The position numbers and the translations under genes are program-made. DNA of 64,000 bases, from the NCBI RefSeq assembly GCF_020360975.1, contig NW_025408668.1, positions 62,001 to 126,000 on the forward strand, written 5' to 3'. The notes under the pieces are model-generated. The model did not search any database. It worked only from the letters and a program-made list of their open reading frames with translations, and had not been told where the DNA came from. Positions 33,240 through 46,167 of the stretch are shown here, piece after piece. Each line of letters begins with the position of its first letter. Position 1 is the first letter of the stretch. The DNA is from Hirsutella rhossiliensis. Lineage: Eukaryota > Ascomycota > Sordariomycetes > Hypocreales > Ophiocordycipitaceae.

Positions 33240-36200
33240 AATTAAAGTAGTAACTACCTTAATAGCTAGAGTTAAGGACCTAATAAGGCAATAGACTTAC
33301 TAGGAAATAAATAATTAGATAATGCCTTCGCTAATAGTAAAGGAAAAGTAATAAGCTAATACTAAAAAACCCTAAGCTCTTATTATTAGCCCTATAACCC
33401 CTAATACTAGCGACTTAGTTAAGAAACTATAATCCTTATATAATGCTTTAAAAGATATAAATAATAACGATAGCGTAATCTAAACCGTTTTAGAACCCTA
33501 CTAAGACCTCTTACTTATATATATACTAATAATACTAATATAGGTACTAATAAGGGATACCTTAATAACCTTAACCTTAGCTCTCTTCTACGCGGTAGCT
33601 TATAGAGAACGCCTACCTCCCGCTAATAGATAAGAAAGTAAGTAATAAGAGATTTATAATAAGATATCCTTTAACTCCGAAAACTCTAACTCTAAATTTT
33701 ATAACCTCGTAATCTATAGGTATACTATATCTAGAAACACTAGCCGTTAAGAGGGATTATCTAATCCTACTACTAGCGATATAAAGAAAATTAAGGTAGA
33801 TATTAATAAGATTATTAATAGACTTAGAGATATACTTACTAGAAGCTAAGATAACTTTATAAGAAGACTCTGTTAACTATAACTGTTACTTATTAGTAAA
33901 TTTAATAGTAAAAATATAACTAAATTCCTTAAGAAGTTCGAACGGGAGATATATATTAACTATATCTATAATAAGGATAAAATAAACTAGCTCGAAGTCT
34001 ATATCTCCTCTATATAAGCCCCTACTATTAAAATTCTTATAGATAGACTTACTTAGGAAAAAGTAAAGAAGAGACTCCTTTAATACTACGATATATATAA
34101 TATTAAATAACTAGAAACTACTAACGACTGCTTAAACTATTATAATACTAAAAAGCCTAAGACTATTATAGAAGTTATAGAATAGCTTAGTCTCTACTTA
34201 TACCTATAGCGTAAGGTATAACTTAATAGCTAAGAAGAATCTATAGTCTAGTTAAACTTTATCTATTATATAATGCTAAAGGAGCTTATTATTAACGTTA
34301 TAAAGAGAAATAAAAAGATATCTAAAGTTATCTCGAAACTCCTATATAAAAGCCTTATCTATATAATTAATAACTACTTAGCACCTTACTAAGACGTTAA
34401 GTAATAAGATATAGTATCTAAAGTCTATAATTAAAAGCTTAAGAACCTAAAGAAAGACTAGCTCTTTAAGGAAATTAATAAAGTAATAAAGGAAGCTAAA
34501 TCTAATAAGGGTAAAGAAAAACTTCTTAAAGAGCTAAAGAAAATAGATAAGAAACCTAGATAGCCCGTAAAGGAGATCTTAGACCTAATAAAAGCCTTTA
34601 AAGATATAAAGATTAACCTTACTCGCTAGTAAGAATAGATATTTAACTAGCTTAATAAGGAATAAAGACGCGTTAGTAGTAAAGGCTACTCTTTAAGTTA
34701 TAGATAAGGAGGTAGCGTAAATACTATTAGATTTTACTACCTATCTAATTAATATATATAGTTTTAGGTTAATACTTTTAACCGGCTTAAGAGATACTTT
34801 TATTATAGTAAAGAAGGATACTACCTTAATAAGTATAAGGTATACTCTTAGGACTATAAGATTAGATTTATAATATATAAAGTAGTAAATAAGACTCTTT
34901 ACTTTAAAAGAAAAGATAATAAAAGTATAATTCCCTTAGTACTTACTAATAGGTTTTCTTAAATAGGTATATATATTTAAAGGATTATTATATACTAGGT
35001 AGATATATAGCTAGACTCCTTTATATTACTACTTATAAAATAGGTTAAAGCTATAGTTATACTATCTTACTTAAATTAAGCTACTAGTAAAAGAGAATCC
35101 GGTTTCCTAGACTTATTTTAGAGATATAGAAGCCTATATAAGTAAAGGCTAAAGAATCTAAAAGTAAGCGATATAAGAAAAGAAGTAAGGAGGATATCGG
35201 TTATTATAATTATAGATAATATATAATAAAGCGATATATATAATTAAATAATCTATATAACTATAATAGGGATTAATACTTATAAAGGGAAAAGATAAAG
35301 AGTTAAAGAGGATATAAAGGAAATTAAGATAATAAGAATAGTAAAAACTAACCTAAAGATTATCCTTATATACTATAAATATAGAGTAGATCTAAATAAA
35401 AAGTTCGATAAACTTACGGATAAAATTATCGGAGAAATTATATATAAAAGAATCCCGATCCCTTTAAATTACTTAATCGACTTTATTCCTTAACTAAGTA
35501 AGAGACTTAGTATAAAATATATAGATAAAGCCTAAGGTATAGAAAATACTAAATTCTAAACCTTAGAGAAAGTAAAGAGTAATATAAGACCTTATAAAGC
35601 TATAATAACGGTTATAAAAGTAGCTAAAGATAATATAGAGAGTAGTTTACTCCTCCTTAAATATCTATAAGGAAAACTCGCGGTAGCTTTAGTATAAGTT
35701 AAAGAATAGGATAAAGAATACTAGGTCGAACTAATTAAGCTTACTTACCTTACTTATAAAGAATCGGATTATAAGTGCCTCGAAGTCTAATAAGTACTAA
35801 AGGAAGTTAGGTTTATAACTAATATAATTAGTATAATATAACTAGCCTAAGGACTATTTAATTAATAAACTCTAGAAGTAATAAGACTAGAGAAAGATAA
35901 ATTTATTATATAGGAAGTAGCACTCTTAATAAGATACTAGGAGATAACTCTAAAGGACCTTATAGCGATTCCTATAATACGTATAAATATAGTCCTTATA
36001 CCTTTCCGCTCGCTTAAGTATATATAAGACCTACCTTATATTTAAGTATAACTTAGTAGCAAGAAAGCTAAAGTTCTAAGCGCCTTAATCGATACTAGGT
36101 CTAAAGGAAACCTTATTACTAAAAGATACGTAAACGTATATAGGCTTAAAATCCTACTAATAAGAGTATTAATAACGGTATATACTAGGTCCCCTATAGA

Positions 36201-39200
36201 TATAGTTAGGGAGGTAAAGACTAATCTTTATCTAGGTATAGCCTAGATACTAATCTATCTTTATATTATGCTAAACGGAGTCTTAGTCCCTTTTATCCTA
36301 AGTATATTATTTATTAGAGCCGCGTATATATTATTTAATTATTCCTTAAGGAACGGGGATATATAGGTTAAATATTAAATTAGTACTATCTAGGTAGTTA
36401 CGCTAGTAGTAGGAGCTATTAAATAAGAGCTTTTAGATAAGGTCGATATAGTAAAATCCTTTTAAGCTACGACCTTAATAGTTAATAAAGACGTATATAA
36501 AAGACTAAAGCTTAAGGAGGCTATATAGGAAATAGCTACCTAGCTCCTAAGAAAAATATTTTAGGCTTTAGTAATAAAAGTTAAAGAAGATAACCTAGGA
36601 GCTACCTAATAATTATAAAGAGAAACCCTTATAGATACCCTAATAGCTAAGATTCTCTTACTAAGAGGTAAGATCCTTAGTTATAGAGGGGGTACTAACT
36701 AAGTCCTTAATCTAGCCTACGCTAGCGTAAACGAGCCCTTAATAGTACTAGTATAATAGCAATTAATTATAGACAAAGGAGATAAAGCGATTCTAGCTAT
36801 CGGATCTAAGATAGTAGAAGAGATTATAAAAGTTATAGTTATAGAGGCTATAAAAGAATTTAAGAAAAATATTATTAAAGCTAAAAAGAAGTTTTAAAAG
36901 ATCTAGAAGGTTAAAGTTAAGATAGGAAGGAAACGACCTATTAGATTATATAATCTAAGAGTTAATACTCTCTTTAAAAGAAAAGTAAATAGGATTAACC
37001 CTATTAACGATACTCTATTAAATAGCTTAACGCCGGAAGGGGACCCTAAATAAAAGAAGACTAAATAGAATACCGTTAAAGATAAGATATAGCCTAGACC
37101 CTACCTAGAATACTTAATAGGAAAATTCTTCAGTATATAGAAAGGAAAGCGGCTAATATAAGAAAAACTTAAAGTAATCTATAAATAATTTAAGGGCTTT
37201 CTTATAGAGGTAGAAGTCCGGATCTTTAATAGCATTCTATTTAATAGGGAAGTAGCGTTATCCTAGGACTTTATAAAAAGAGGTAGAGTTAACCTAGCTA
37301 TAGCCCTACTATAGGTTATTAAGATAATAGAATATAAGGTATAGTAAGTAGCCTTAATCTTAATCCTAAAAGCGATAAAGTAGAAAGTTATCGATATCCT
37401 TAAAATTAAACTAAAAATAAGAGTCCTTAAAAAAGGGTATAGGCTTTATAAGAACCCTTTTTTCCTAGTAGTAAAGAAAGATAAAGGACTACGCTTAATT
37501 AATTCCGCTATATATATAAATACTATTATAATAAGAGATATAAACCTACCGCCGAATATAGATACGTTTAGCGACTATTTCTTAATATATAAGATCCTTT
37601 CCCTCCTAGACCTTTTTTTAAGTAATAATTAGATCCCTCTTAATATTAAAAGCTATAACTTAATAATATTCGCGATACTTATTAGCCTCCTATATATATA
37701 TATACTCCCTTAAGGGGCTATAAACTTAGTCGGCTAATTTATAAGGATAATATAAAGAATCTTATAAGACCTTATACCGAATATCTATAGGAATTTCCTC
37801 GATAATATAGGTATTAAGAGGCCTAATATAATATATAATAATAAAGAGGTAGCGCTAAAAGTAAGGAGATTTATCTTTAAATACCTTATTAACCTTAATA
37901 AAGTCCTAGTTAACGTTAAACTCTTTAGTTTTACGATTATAAGAGCTAAATCGAAATTCTATTAGTAAGTAACCGAAGTTATTAGTTATATTTATAGAAT
38001 AAATAAAAGGTGCCCTATAAAAGCTAAAGTTATTAAAATTAAGGAATAGATAAGATACCTTAATATAATATATATTAGAGCTTTCCTTAATATCGTAAGA
38101 TACTATTAAATCTAGATTAGATAGTTCGCTATCTTAGTAAAACCCTTTATAGACCTACTAAAGAAAGAAGTCTATTAGGAATAAGGAGATAAATAAATAA
38201 AAGCGATAGCTGCCTTTAAGGAAGCTATTACTAATCTAGTCTTTTTAGTATCCTTTAATATTAGCTTAGGAAGAGGAGATATTATTCTAATATATAATGC
38301 TAGTCTACTTAGCTAGGGGGCAGTCTTAATATAAATCGTCGACGGAAAGAGGCGCCTTATAAGGTTCGAAAGTAAAACGTAGTTACTAGTAGAAACTAAA
38401 TATAATATAATAAAGAGGGAGTATAAGGCTATATTAAGTACGCTTAGGAGGCTAAGAATATACTTATATAGCGTATATTTTATCCTAGAAACTAATATAT
38501 AGGTCCTAGTTAATTAACTAAAAGGTGCCCTTAAAGATATCCTTAGAGCTATAGTAACTTACTAGATAAGCTATATTTTCCTCTTTAACTTTACTATATA
38601 ATACGTCGAAGGTAAGAAGAATAGTATAGCCGACGGACTTTTAAGAAAGCTTAAAGGACCTTCTAATATATTAGATAGGGAAATAGAAGGCGATATTAAA
38701 GAATTTATAGACTTCTACTTAAACGTAGTATAAGGGGCTAAGCTATAAGGGGACTACTTAAAGGAATCGAGGATAATTACGGACTTCCTTTAAACGTTAA
38801 AACGGCTAGAGGGCCTTTCTAAATAAGACTATAGGAAGTTATATTTAAAGAGTTTAAATTTCTACGTTAAAGATTAAAAGCTTTAGCGACTCCCTAAGAA
38901 GGAAGAAAGGGGACCTATACTAGTTATAGATAACTTAAAAGAATAGAAAAGGATTATCGTAAAGTACTATACGTAAATAGGATATAAAGGACAATAAGTT
39001 ATATATATATTTATAAAAGATAGGTATTAGTAGGCTAGCCTTTAAAACGATATTTATAGCGTAATCTCTTTTTATAAAGAATACTAATACTTTATAACTA
39101 AGAGACCCTAGGAAGTTATAACCGTAACCGCGCCTAGCTACCCTATAAGTAAGATTTACTTTAATAGCTAGTATATACTATCTAATTATAGGTATTCGTA

Positions 39201-40755
39201 CCTTATAAAAGTATAAAACGACCTTACTAAATAAGTAGAAGTAACCTTAGTTAAAGAAATTACTATAGGAGCTATAACTAAATTTATACTCTTTATTATT
39301 TATAGGTATAGTATAATACTATATGCTATAATCGATAGAAGGCTTAAAATAAAGAAAGACTTTAAGTATATCCTAAAAGATATAGGCGTTAAAGTTATTT
39401 AAACTTTAGTATATAATCTAAAAGCGAACGCGGTAGTAAAATAAAGGTACTAAAGGTTAATAATAGTACTTATAAAAATAGCGGAGAAAAAGGGTAAGTA
39501 GATTAAATATCTTAACTAAGTAATCCTTATAAACTAAATAGTAGTTAAAGAGTCTTATAGAATATTAGCTTTCTACTTACTATATAGATAAGAACCGGTA
39601 CTACCTCTTAAGGTAAAATACCTAACTTAGCGACTAATTAACTAAGATAAAGTAAAGATAAGAGACGAATTATTTAAAGTATAAGTATAAGTTTTAGAAA
39701 GGAAAGAAAAAGATATAAAAGAAGCTAAGAAAAGAGTAATAAGATATTAAAATCGATTAATAAAGAGGATAAATAAAGCTAATAAGTATATAATAAGGAA
39801 AGAAAGCCTATAACCTAGAGACCTTATCTTACTATTTAACGTAAGATAATTAAATAATCTAAGGAGGTAAGCTAAGTATTAGATAAGGTAGAACGGTCCC
39901 TTTTAAGTAGTATCGCGCTTAGAGTAGTCTAGGGCGTATAAGATTAAGACTTTAAATAGAATTATACTTTATAAGATAATCCTAAGAGAGTATTTAAAGA
40001 AGTTTAAAAAGGATAAAAAAGGTTAGTAATACTTTACTAAGGACGACTAGTTACTATAGGATAAGATTACTCTCGATAAGAGGAGGAAGGAAGAAATAAT
40101 AGATAAAGTAAATAATTTACTACTCTTACTAAGTAAAGAAGCCTTAGATTAAATAGTACTATAGTTATAACGACTCCTTAACGAACCTTAGAAGGATTAA
40201 AGCTAGGAAGAGAAAGAAGAGCGACTATAGATACCTAAGAAAGGCCTAAGGTATACGATCGAGGTTTAGCTACTATAACTTAGTAAAGTAAAAAAGGATC
40301 TCTATATAAGAGCCCTAAAGACGCTAATTTAATAAGAAAAGGAGGAGGTAAAAAGGAGCTAGGGAGGAAAAGGTAGTAAAGATAAAAATCTATAACTATC
40401 GTAAGAAGTATACTAGAACCTAACTAGTAACTAGGGCACCGTCTAACTATTTAATCGAAGGATAACTATAGTAGCCGAGATATTTATAAGCGCCTTACCT
40501 ACTACCTTATTATTTTAAATTTTCTACCTAAGGCTCCCTAAGTAGATAAAGATAATATTTCCTACCCTTCCTTAATAATAACTTACCTTTTACTACCTTA
40601 AAGAAGATAAATAAAGATATAATTAAATAATAAAGTAAGAAAATAAATATTCTTACTACTTACCTCCTTTAAGAATAGGAGTTTTTACTTTATAGATAGG
40701 GACGTCTATTCTTTATTATAAAAGGGGAGACCTACTATAGCGAAAATAAATATAT
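33240..40755 (+). pseudogene. G gag-pol remnant
   Basis: Plus strand. The gag-like region is about 33300-35300. The aspartic protease site at about 36084-36100 reads L-I-D-T with the following Gly codon changed. RT is about 37400-38150 with L-D-N-I near 37798-37810, so the second catalytic Asp is Asn. RNase H is about 38280-38650. Integrase is about 39270-39900 with a C-terminal R-N-G-P-like segment, and the tail ends near 40755 with a K-G-G-D-like end typical of gypsy pol. All stops are TAA/TAG. It shares every domain with E1. The exact gag start and any frameshift are not resolvable. Confidence 0.88.
40720..40730 (+). other. Internal polypurine tract at the end of G pol
   Basis: aaaaggggaga is the kind of run that normally sits just before a gypsy 3' LTR, but here about 4.2 kb of element (F removed) follows. 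It is kept in E1 (inverted, about 2364-2375). It could be a central PPT or the relic of an ancestral 3' end. Confidence 0.4.
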
Positions 40756-40904
40756 TTATAAGATAAATTTTAATATATTTTTAACTTACTAGATTAAACG
40801 TATATAACCTTAAGAGAAAAACTTTTACTACTAAAGATAGCGACTAGATAAGGCTACTTACTCCTAGTAAACCTATTATAGACTACTATAAAGCGAACTT
40901 AAAG

Positions 40905-41903
40905 ACTATCTAATTATTACTTAAGAGAGAGCTTATTAAACCTATATAATCTCTTTTTAGGTAAAATAGGTATAAGGTTAATTTCCTCCCCTTCCTCTAA
41001 ATCCTTAGTAGGACTAAAGGGATTAGGGATATTATAAAGAAGATAAAGGGCGGTCTTATTACTAATATACTTATTATAAAATTTATTAGTCTTAAGGTCG
41101 GTATAAAAATTATAACTATATATATAGTTAGTAAATCTATTAAGGTCGTAAGTAGCCCTATAGTATCTAAGGAAGTACCGCTATTTATAAACGGGCGCCT
41201 TAGTCGAATCTTAAACGTAGTTAGTATAAGAACCGCCGGTAGTGCCTAAAAGAGAGATATACTTATAAAAAGGAAATATAATATACTTATAAGCGGAAGT
41301 TATAGTTATCTAATAAGTTCGAATATACCCTTAATAAAGGTAAGGATTATAAGTTCTATATAAAGTAATTAAGACTACTTAAGAGTATTCTTACCGCCCT
41401 AAACTAAGCTAAGAAAAGAAGTATTTACGCGGATAAGGGATTTCTATAAAGATATAGGTTACTAGCTAACGTCTATAATAAAAGGCATAGAAGACGATTT
41501 AATTATACTAACCTAGCGTGCTCTTAAGAAAGTAAGAGAGAAGAGAGCAACCGCGCGCTTTAATCTTAATAATATTAAGAGCTTCTAATAGAACCTATAA
41601 CTAAAAGGCAATTTCTATATAAATTAAAAACCCTTAATAACCGATATTATTTCTATTATAGACCTAGGTCTTAAAGTAATTATAGATCTATAGAAAAAGA
41701 TAGTTAAAACGAGCTAAGCGAGATTAAATAAGTTAGATAGTCGTTACTTAAAAATACTTTATATAAAAAGGAAAGACCTTAATACGATAATTTTAAGTAA
41801 GAAGAGTAGTAATAACGAGGGAAGGTTATAGAAGAGTAGTTAAAGAGAGGTTAACGATATTTAATAGCTCTTTAGTTTTAAGTTTAGCGGTCTTATAAGA
41901 TAT
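40905..41903 (-). pseudogene. Candidate antisense ORF in G
   Basis: Minus-strand counterpart of E1 1192-2190: about 333 codons from an ATA at 41901-41903. It is divergent to ORF2 with a ~480-bp spacer. The protein is unrecognised. The evidence is weak for the reason given for the E1 copy. Confidence 0.3.
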
Positions 41904-42388
41904 AATAAGGAAGAAGAGGCAGTTATAAAAAAAGAAAATAAGAGGTAGCGGTCTAGTAAAATAAAGAAGATAAAGGAGAGAAGAGGAAGAAGAGGAATAA
42001 AAAGAGTAAAAAGGAAAAGAAAAAGGCAGAGATTAAATAGCTTACTAATTAATAACTAGTAAAAGAAGCTATTTAAGTATAACTCCTAAATACGCCTAAG
42101 ACCTTACTACTATAAAGGCCGGCTAAAGTAACTAATAACCGCGCGCTTTAATAACTATTTATTCCTCTTATTATACCCTTCTTCTTCTTTCCTTCTTCTT
42201 CCTTCTATATATATATATATATATATACTCCGCTCGCTTCCCTACTTATAACGATCCCCTTTACTGATATAACTCTTATATATATATATAATACTTAGCC
42301 TCTTAGCGTTATAACTTAGAACTACTTACCCTAACTATTTAATCTTATCTTCTTTTTCTCTTTCGCTTACTTTACCCTTTCTTAAAAT

Positions 42389-44289
42389 ATAGCGGCGAAC
42401 CTAAATAGTATCTTAGGCCCGGCTATAGACCTCCCTAAGAATACCGCTATCTTTTTTAGTATACTACTATTTAGGAGTAAGAGCTTTATTTTACCTACTT
42501 ACTATAGCGAAGTTAAAGTAAAAGGTAGCGAAGGGCGCTTTTATACTAAAGATAAGGAAAAGTTCGTAGACTAAGACTAACGAGACGTTTATAGGTAGAA
42601 GTAACCTCCTTAGTACGTCTATAAAGATCGTTAGTACTTAATACTAATAGGCCCTATTAAGCGGCGGGATATTACCCTTAAAGACGCTTAGATAATATAT
42701 AAGGGCGTTAAAAAGATAAACGGATTTACTAGGAATAAGGCCCGCTAAGAAGAGTATATTATTAACGTATATAACTTTCTCCGTAAAGCTATCGATAAAT
42801 AATAGGCTATAAGCTTCGGCCTTAACGCAATAATTAAAATCTTAATAAGAGGTATTAAGAACGTAGTATACCTCTTACCTTACCTACTATCGGTTTATAC
42901 CGACTATTAAGAGGAACCTATTAAAGATATAGAAGATAGATATAAGAAGTACTATAAATACTTAAATAATAAGGAGTATTTAATTAAGTTTACCGCTCCT
43001 ACCTTTAACCTTAGTCGCTTTATATATAAATAAAGGTATATAACTAGAGTTATTAACTTTTTAATAGGTATAAATAAAAGGGGACTCTACTAAGGGGCGT
43101 TCTTTTAAGACTATAGAAAAGGAAACTAAGTCGTTTTTAATACTTAGAAAGAGGGACGATATACTAGACTTTATACGTTCTTATAAGTATAATAGTAGTT
43201 TCTTTATATCCTCTAAGTTCCTTATAACTTTACTTATATACTAGTCCCTTATACCGCTTAGTAAGAAGGGTAGGAATATAGCTACTTAGCTTTAATAATA
43301 ATCTAATACTAGGTTAGAGGTATAATTAGGCTATGCCTTAAGATAATTAAATAGCGATGCCTAAAAGTTAAAGTAATTTTAGAGTAAAGGTATAGGGCAA
43401 TATAAGAAGCCCTATAAATAGATAAGATCTTATACTAAGACTAGTATTTCTTTAAGCTAGATAAGAGGATAAGTATAAAAGGCTATATTAATAGGCTAAT
43501 ATATAGAATCTAAGCTATCGCGGCGAACGAGCTTAATTATATATAAGCGATATTATAAGGCGGTAGAGTTTCCTAGTAGTTTAATAGCGGGGTTAAACGA
43601 CTATAAAGGATACTATTTAATTAAGGTTTAATAACCTTTAGCGGAGTCTTTCTTATAAGGATTCCTAGGAGCGAGCGGATTTACTAATATAACTATATTA
43701 TCTTAGGAGACTAAGAAGAATAAGACCTCTAGGAAGTCCTAGAGGTAGTTAACCTCCTAGATAGGCCTATTAGATAGAGACTACTACTTTAAAGAAATAT
43801 AGAACTAGCTTATATAGTAAGGAAAGCGAGAAAGGAGCTATCTACGCTAGCTGCCCTTATAGAGCGACCTAACCTAATCGCTTAAGCTATACGCGGTTTC
43901 TTTATAAAACTCCTCCTTAAAAAGACCCCTAACTATCTAATTACGCCGATAGGAATCGAGAATAAACCTAGTCCTTTATTACCTTAAGCGTTAACTAAAT
44001 CGAGCTCCTTATCTAAACTAAGTAGCCTTTCCCTAAGTAACCTTAAAATAGGATCCTTACCTTAGAGCCTATAAAGAAAAGAGCTAAGCGCCCTTACTAG
44101 TCTTTTTATCTATATAGAAACGATGCCTTTATTCTCCCCCTCTTATATATAGCTAATTAGGCCTACTCCTCGCCTACTACTAATAACTCCTTTAAACGTA
44201 TAAAGAAGTAAAAGACTTATAACCGCACCCCCGCTAATAACTTAATAAGGAGCTAGTAAGGAAGAAAGGTAGATAGCCCGACTACTAAC
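42389..44289 (+). pseudogene. G ORF2, large unknown sense ORF, part 1
   Basis: This starts at ATA 42389-42391 (former ATG, context aaaatATAgcggcg). It reads 633 codons and two bases to the F insertion, then continues in the same phase at 46168 when one ctaac copy is removed. Total is 850 codons including a TAA at 46814-46816 just inside the 3' LTR. Only TAA/TAG stops occur in frame, plausible as Q and W. The residue pattern is that of a globular, Tyr/Ile/Leu/Lys-rich protein with amphipathic basic stretches; there is no obvious signal peptide, membrane segment, RT, helicase or zinc motif. It occupies the env position, but nothing in it looks like a glycoprotein. E1 1-707 is a second copy. Confidence 0.6.
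44285..44289. other. Target-site duplication of F, left
   Basis: ctaac, perfectly repeated at 46163-46167. Confidence 0.92.
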
Positions 44290-44466
44290 TATAAGGGCTT
44301 TTGCCCTATATAGGCCTAGACTAAGGTCTAGGCTAAGTCTATATATAAGCGGCCTCCGCGCTTATATAGGCTAGGCCCGTACTTCTCTTCCTTTTCCCCT
44401 TTATAGATTATTAACCTTCTTTTAATAGACCGTACCTAAGCCTATACCTCTACCTACTCTATAATA
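44290..44466 (+). repeat. F left LTR
   Basis: 177 bp, tataaggg...ataata. It is rich in short palindromes: agggcttttgccct, ggcctagac/gtctaggc and an aagcggcc/gcgctt stem. Confidence 0.9.
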
Positions 44467-45985
44467 ATATAATCTACCCTTTATTTTACCCTCTCTATAT
44501 CCCTATATATAAAATAGCTATTTTTAGCTTCCTTTAAAGCCTACGTTTAATTACCTAGTCTAGTTAAACCGCCCGCGCTAGTATATACGCACGCGAAATA
44601 TCTATACTCCTATAGTTATAAAATTAAGGCGAACGTAATACTTAGTTTACCTAGGCAATTAAGAGCCTCTTATAATAGTAAGGCTCCGTACGACTAAAAG
44701 CGGTACTACTATACCTTAGTAAGTTCGATAGCTCTTTTATAGAGCTCGAGCTATAGCTACTTTATATAGAAGCGAAGCTTTATACTAATAGCGCTATAAT
44801 AGGGGATATCTACGCTTAATTCGACTATCTTTACGTAAGCCTATCCCTACGCCTATAAAGGTATCTCTTACCGTTTACGCGTACTAGTATAAATAGACTA
44901 GCCGACCTTCTTACGAAGCTCTATACTACTTATAGCGAACCTAATATAGCTAAGTCGGTAGGCTAGGAGCTTATAACGCTCCGTTAAAAGCAGAGTAAAG
45001 CTATTCTAGCCTACCTTATATAGTTCGAAGAGGTACTTTATTAAGTAGACGTATATAGCTAGCCCGATATAGTAAAGTATAATTACCTTATTACGAGCTT
45101 AAATTCGGATTAGCGTACTTATCTAAGCGAAAGGTCTATATTATTAGATATATATACCGATCTCGTTTACTTTCTTCGCGAGCTTAGTAGTAATACGTTT
45201 CTTTTTTTATCTTCTTCTATAATATAAGAAAAGGATAACGCTAGTAATACTATAGATATCTCTATCTCTGCCTTAAGGACTAAGGATAGAAAGAGGTAGC
45301 GATAGGAGGGTCGCTATATAGGCTATAGTAGTAAATCCTATTAGTTTTTAAAGTACCTATGCTAGGAGGCGCGGGTAAACGTACTCTAAGTAATAGAGGG
45401 GCGTACGCGCTAGGACGGAAAGGAGCTTAGGTTCGATAATAGCGACTCTAGCGACGAGTAATCTTAGTAACGCCTCTATAGGCTTTATTAGCGTCCCCTT
45501 ACGTGCGGTAGTAGCTACTATACGGACGGGACGTATACCTATAGCGACTAAAAGGGCGGCTAAGATATAGGAAGGCCGCTAATATAATATAACTATAGTA
45601 AAAGGGAGTGCCTATATAGCCCTATATAGGAGGGAGCGGAGCCTTATATACCGGAGTACCGTCCCTTACGTTACGGTACTAGGAGCTACTACCGTGCGCC
45701 GATATAGGGGGGGCGGGATACTATAAGCTTACTAAAGCTAGCTATGCGCCGTTCTACGTGCTTTTACTCCTTAGCTAGAAGTACTAAAGCCCGACTCCTA
45801 GGGCGCGGCCCTTACTAATAATATAGTTTATCTAAGAAGCTCGCTTAAGAGGGTACTATATATTATTTACTAACGTTTTTTCCGCGACTAGGCGTATATA
45901 GTCTATATAAGGGTTCTGTCCCCTTAGGCGTAGTATTAGGTATTATTTAGAGGCGCGCCTCTTTAAAAGCTAGGTAGGGGTATAA
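44467..45985 (+). pseudogene. F internal region, possible gag-like ORF
   Basis: About 500 codons' worth of sequence, with long plus-strand stretches broken only by TAA/TAG, notably 44690-45480. The 3' half (45480-45930) is GC-richer and keeps TGC codons at about 45493, 45607, 45687 and 45745, suggesting Cys residues. No clear CCHC knuckle or polymerase domain was recognised. It could be gag of a non-autonomous element, or a passenger sequence. Confidence 0.35.
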
Positions 45986-46162
45986 TATAAGGGCTTTTAC
46001 CCTATATAGGCCTAGACTAGGGTCTAGGCTAAGTCTATATATAAGCGGCCTCCGCGCCTATATAGGCTAGGCCTATACTTCTCTTCCTTTTCCCCTTTAT
46101 AGATTATTAACCTTCTTTTAATAGACCGTACCTAAGCCTATGCTTTTACCTACTCCGTAATA
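45986..46162 (+). repeat. F right LTR
   Basis: 177 bp, same ends as the left LTR, with a clean hairpin gcctagac-tagg-gtctaggc at about 46009-46028. Followed by TSD ctaac. Confidence 0.9.
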
Positions 46163-46167
46163 CTAAC

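Larger units (their letters stand above)
44290..46162 (+). mobile_element. F: 1.87-kb non-autonomous LTR element
   Basis: Two 177-bp LTRs (44290-44466, 45986-46162) flank 1519 bp of internal sequence, with TSD ctaac. The last ~20 bp of its LTR (cctactccgtaata end) match the A-family LTR end, and both start tataa, so A enzymes may have moved it. There is no RT or integrase. The interior keeps some TGC triplets. Too long for a typical TRIM, it is more like a gag-only or LARD-type element. Confidence 0.88.

Noticed and set aside
42207..42226. TA dinucleotide run as a telomere or origin signal
   Set aside because: Simple TA runs occur throughout this TA-rich DNA; no telomeric repeat is present.
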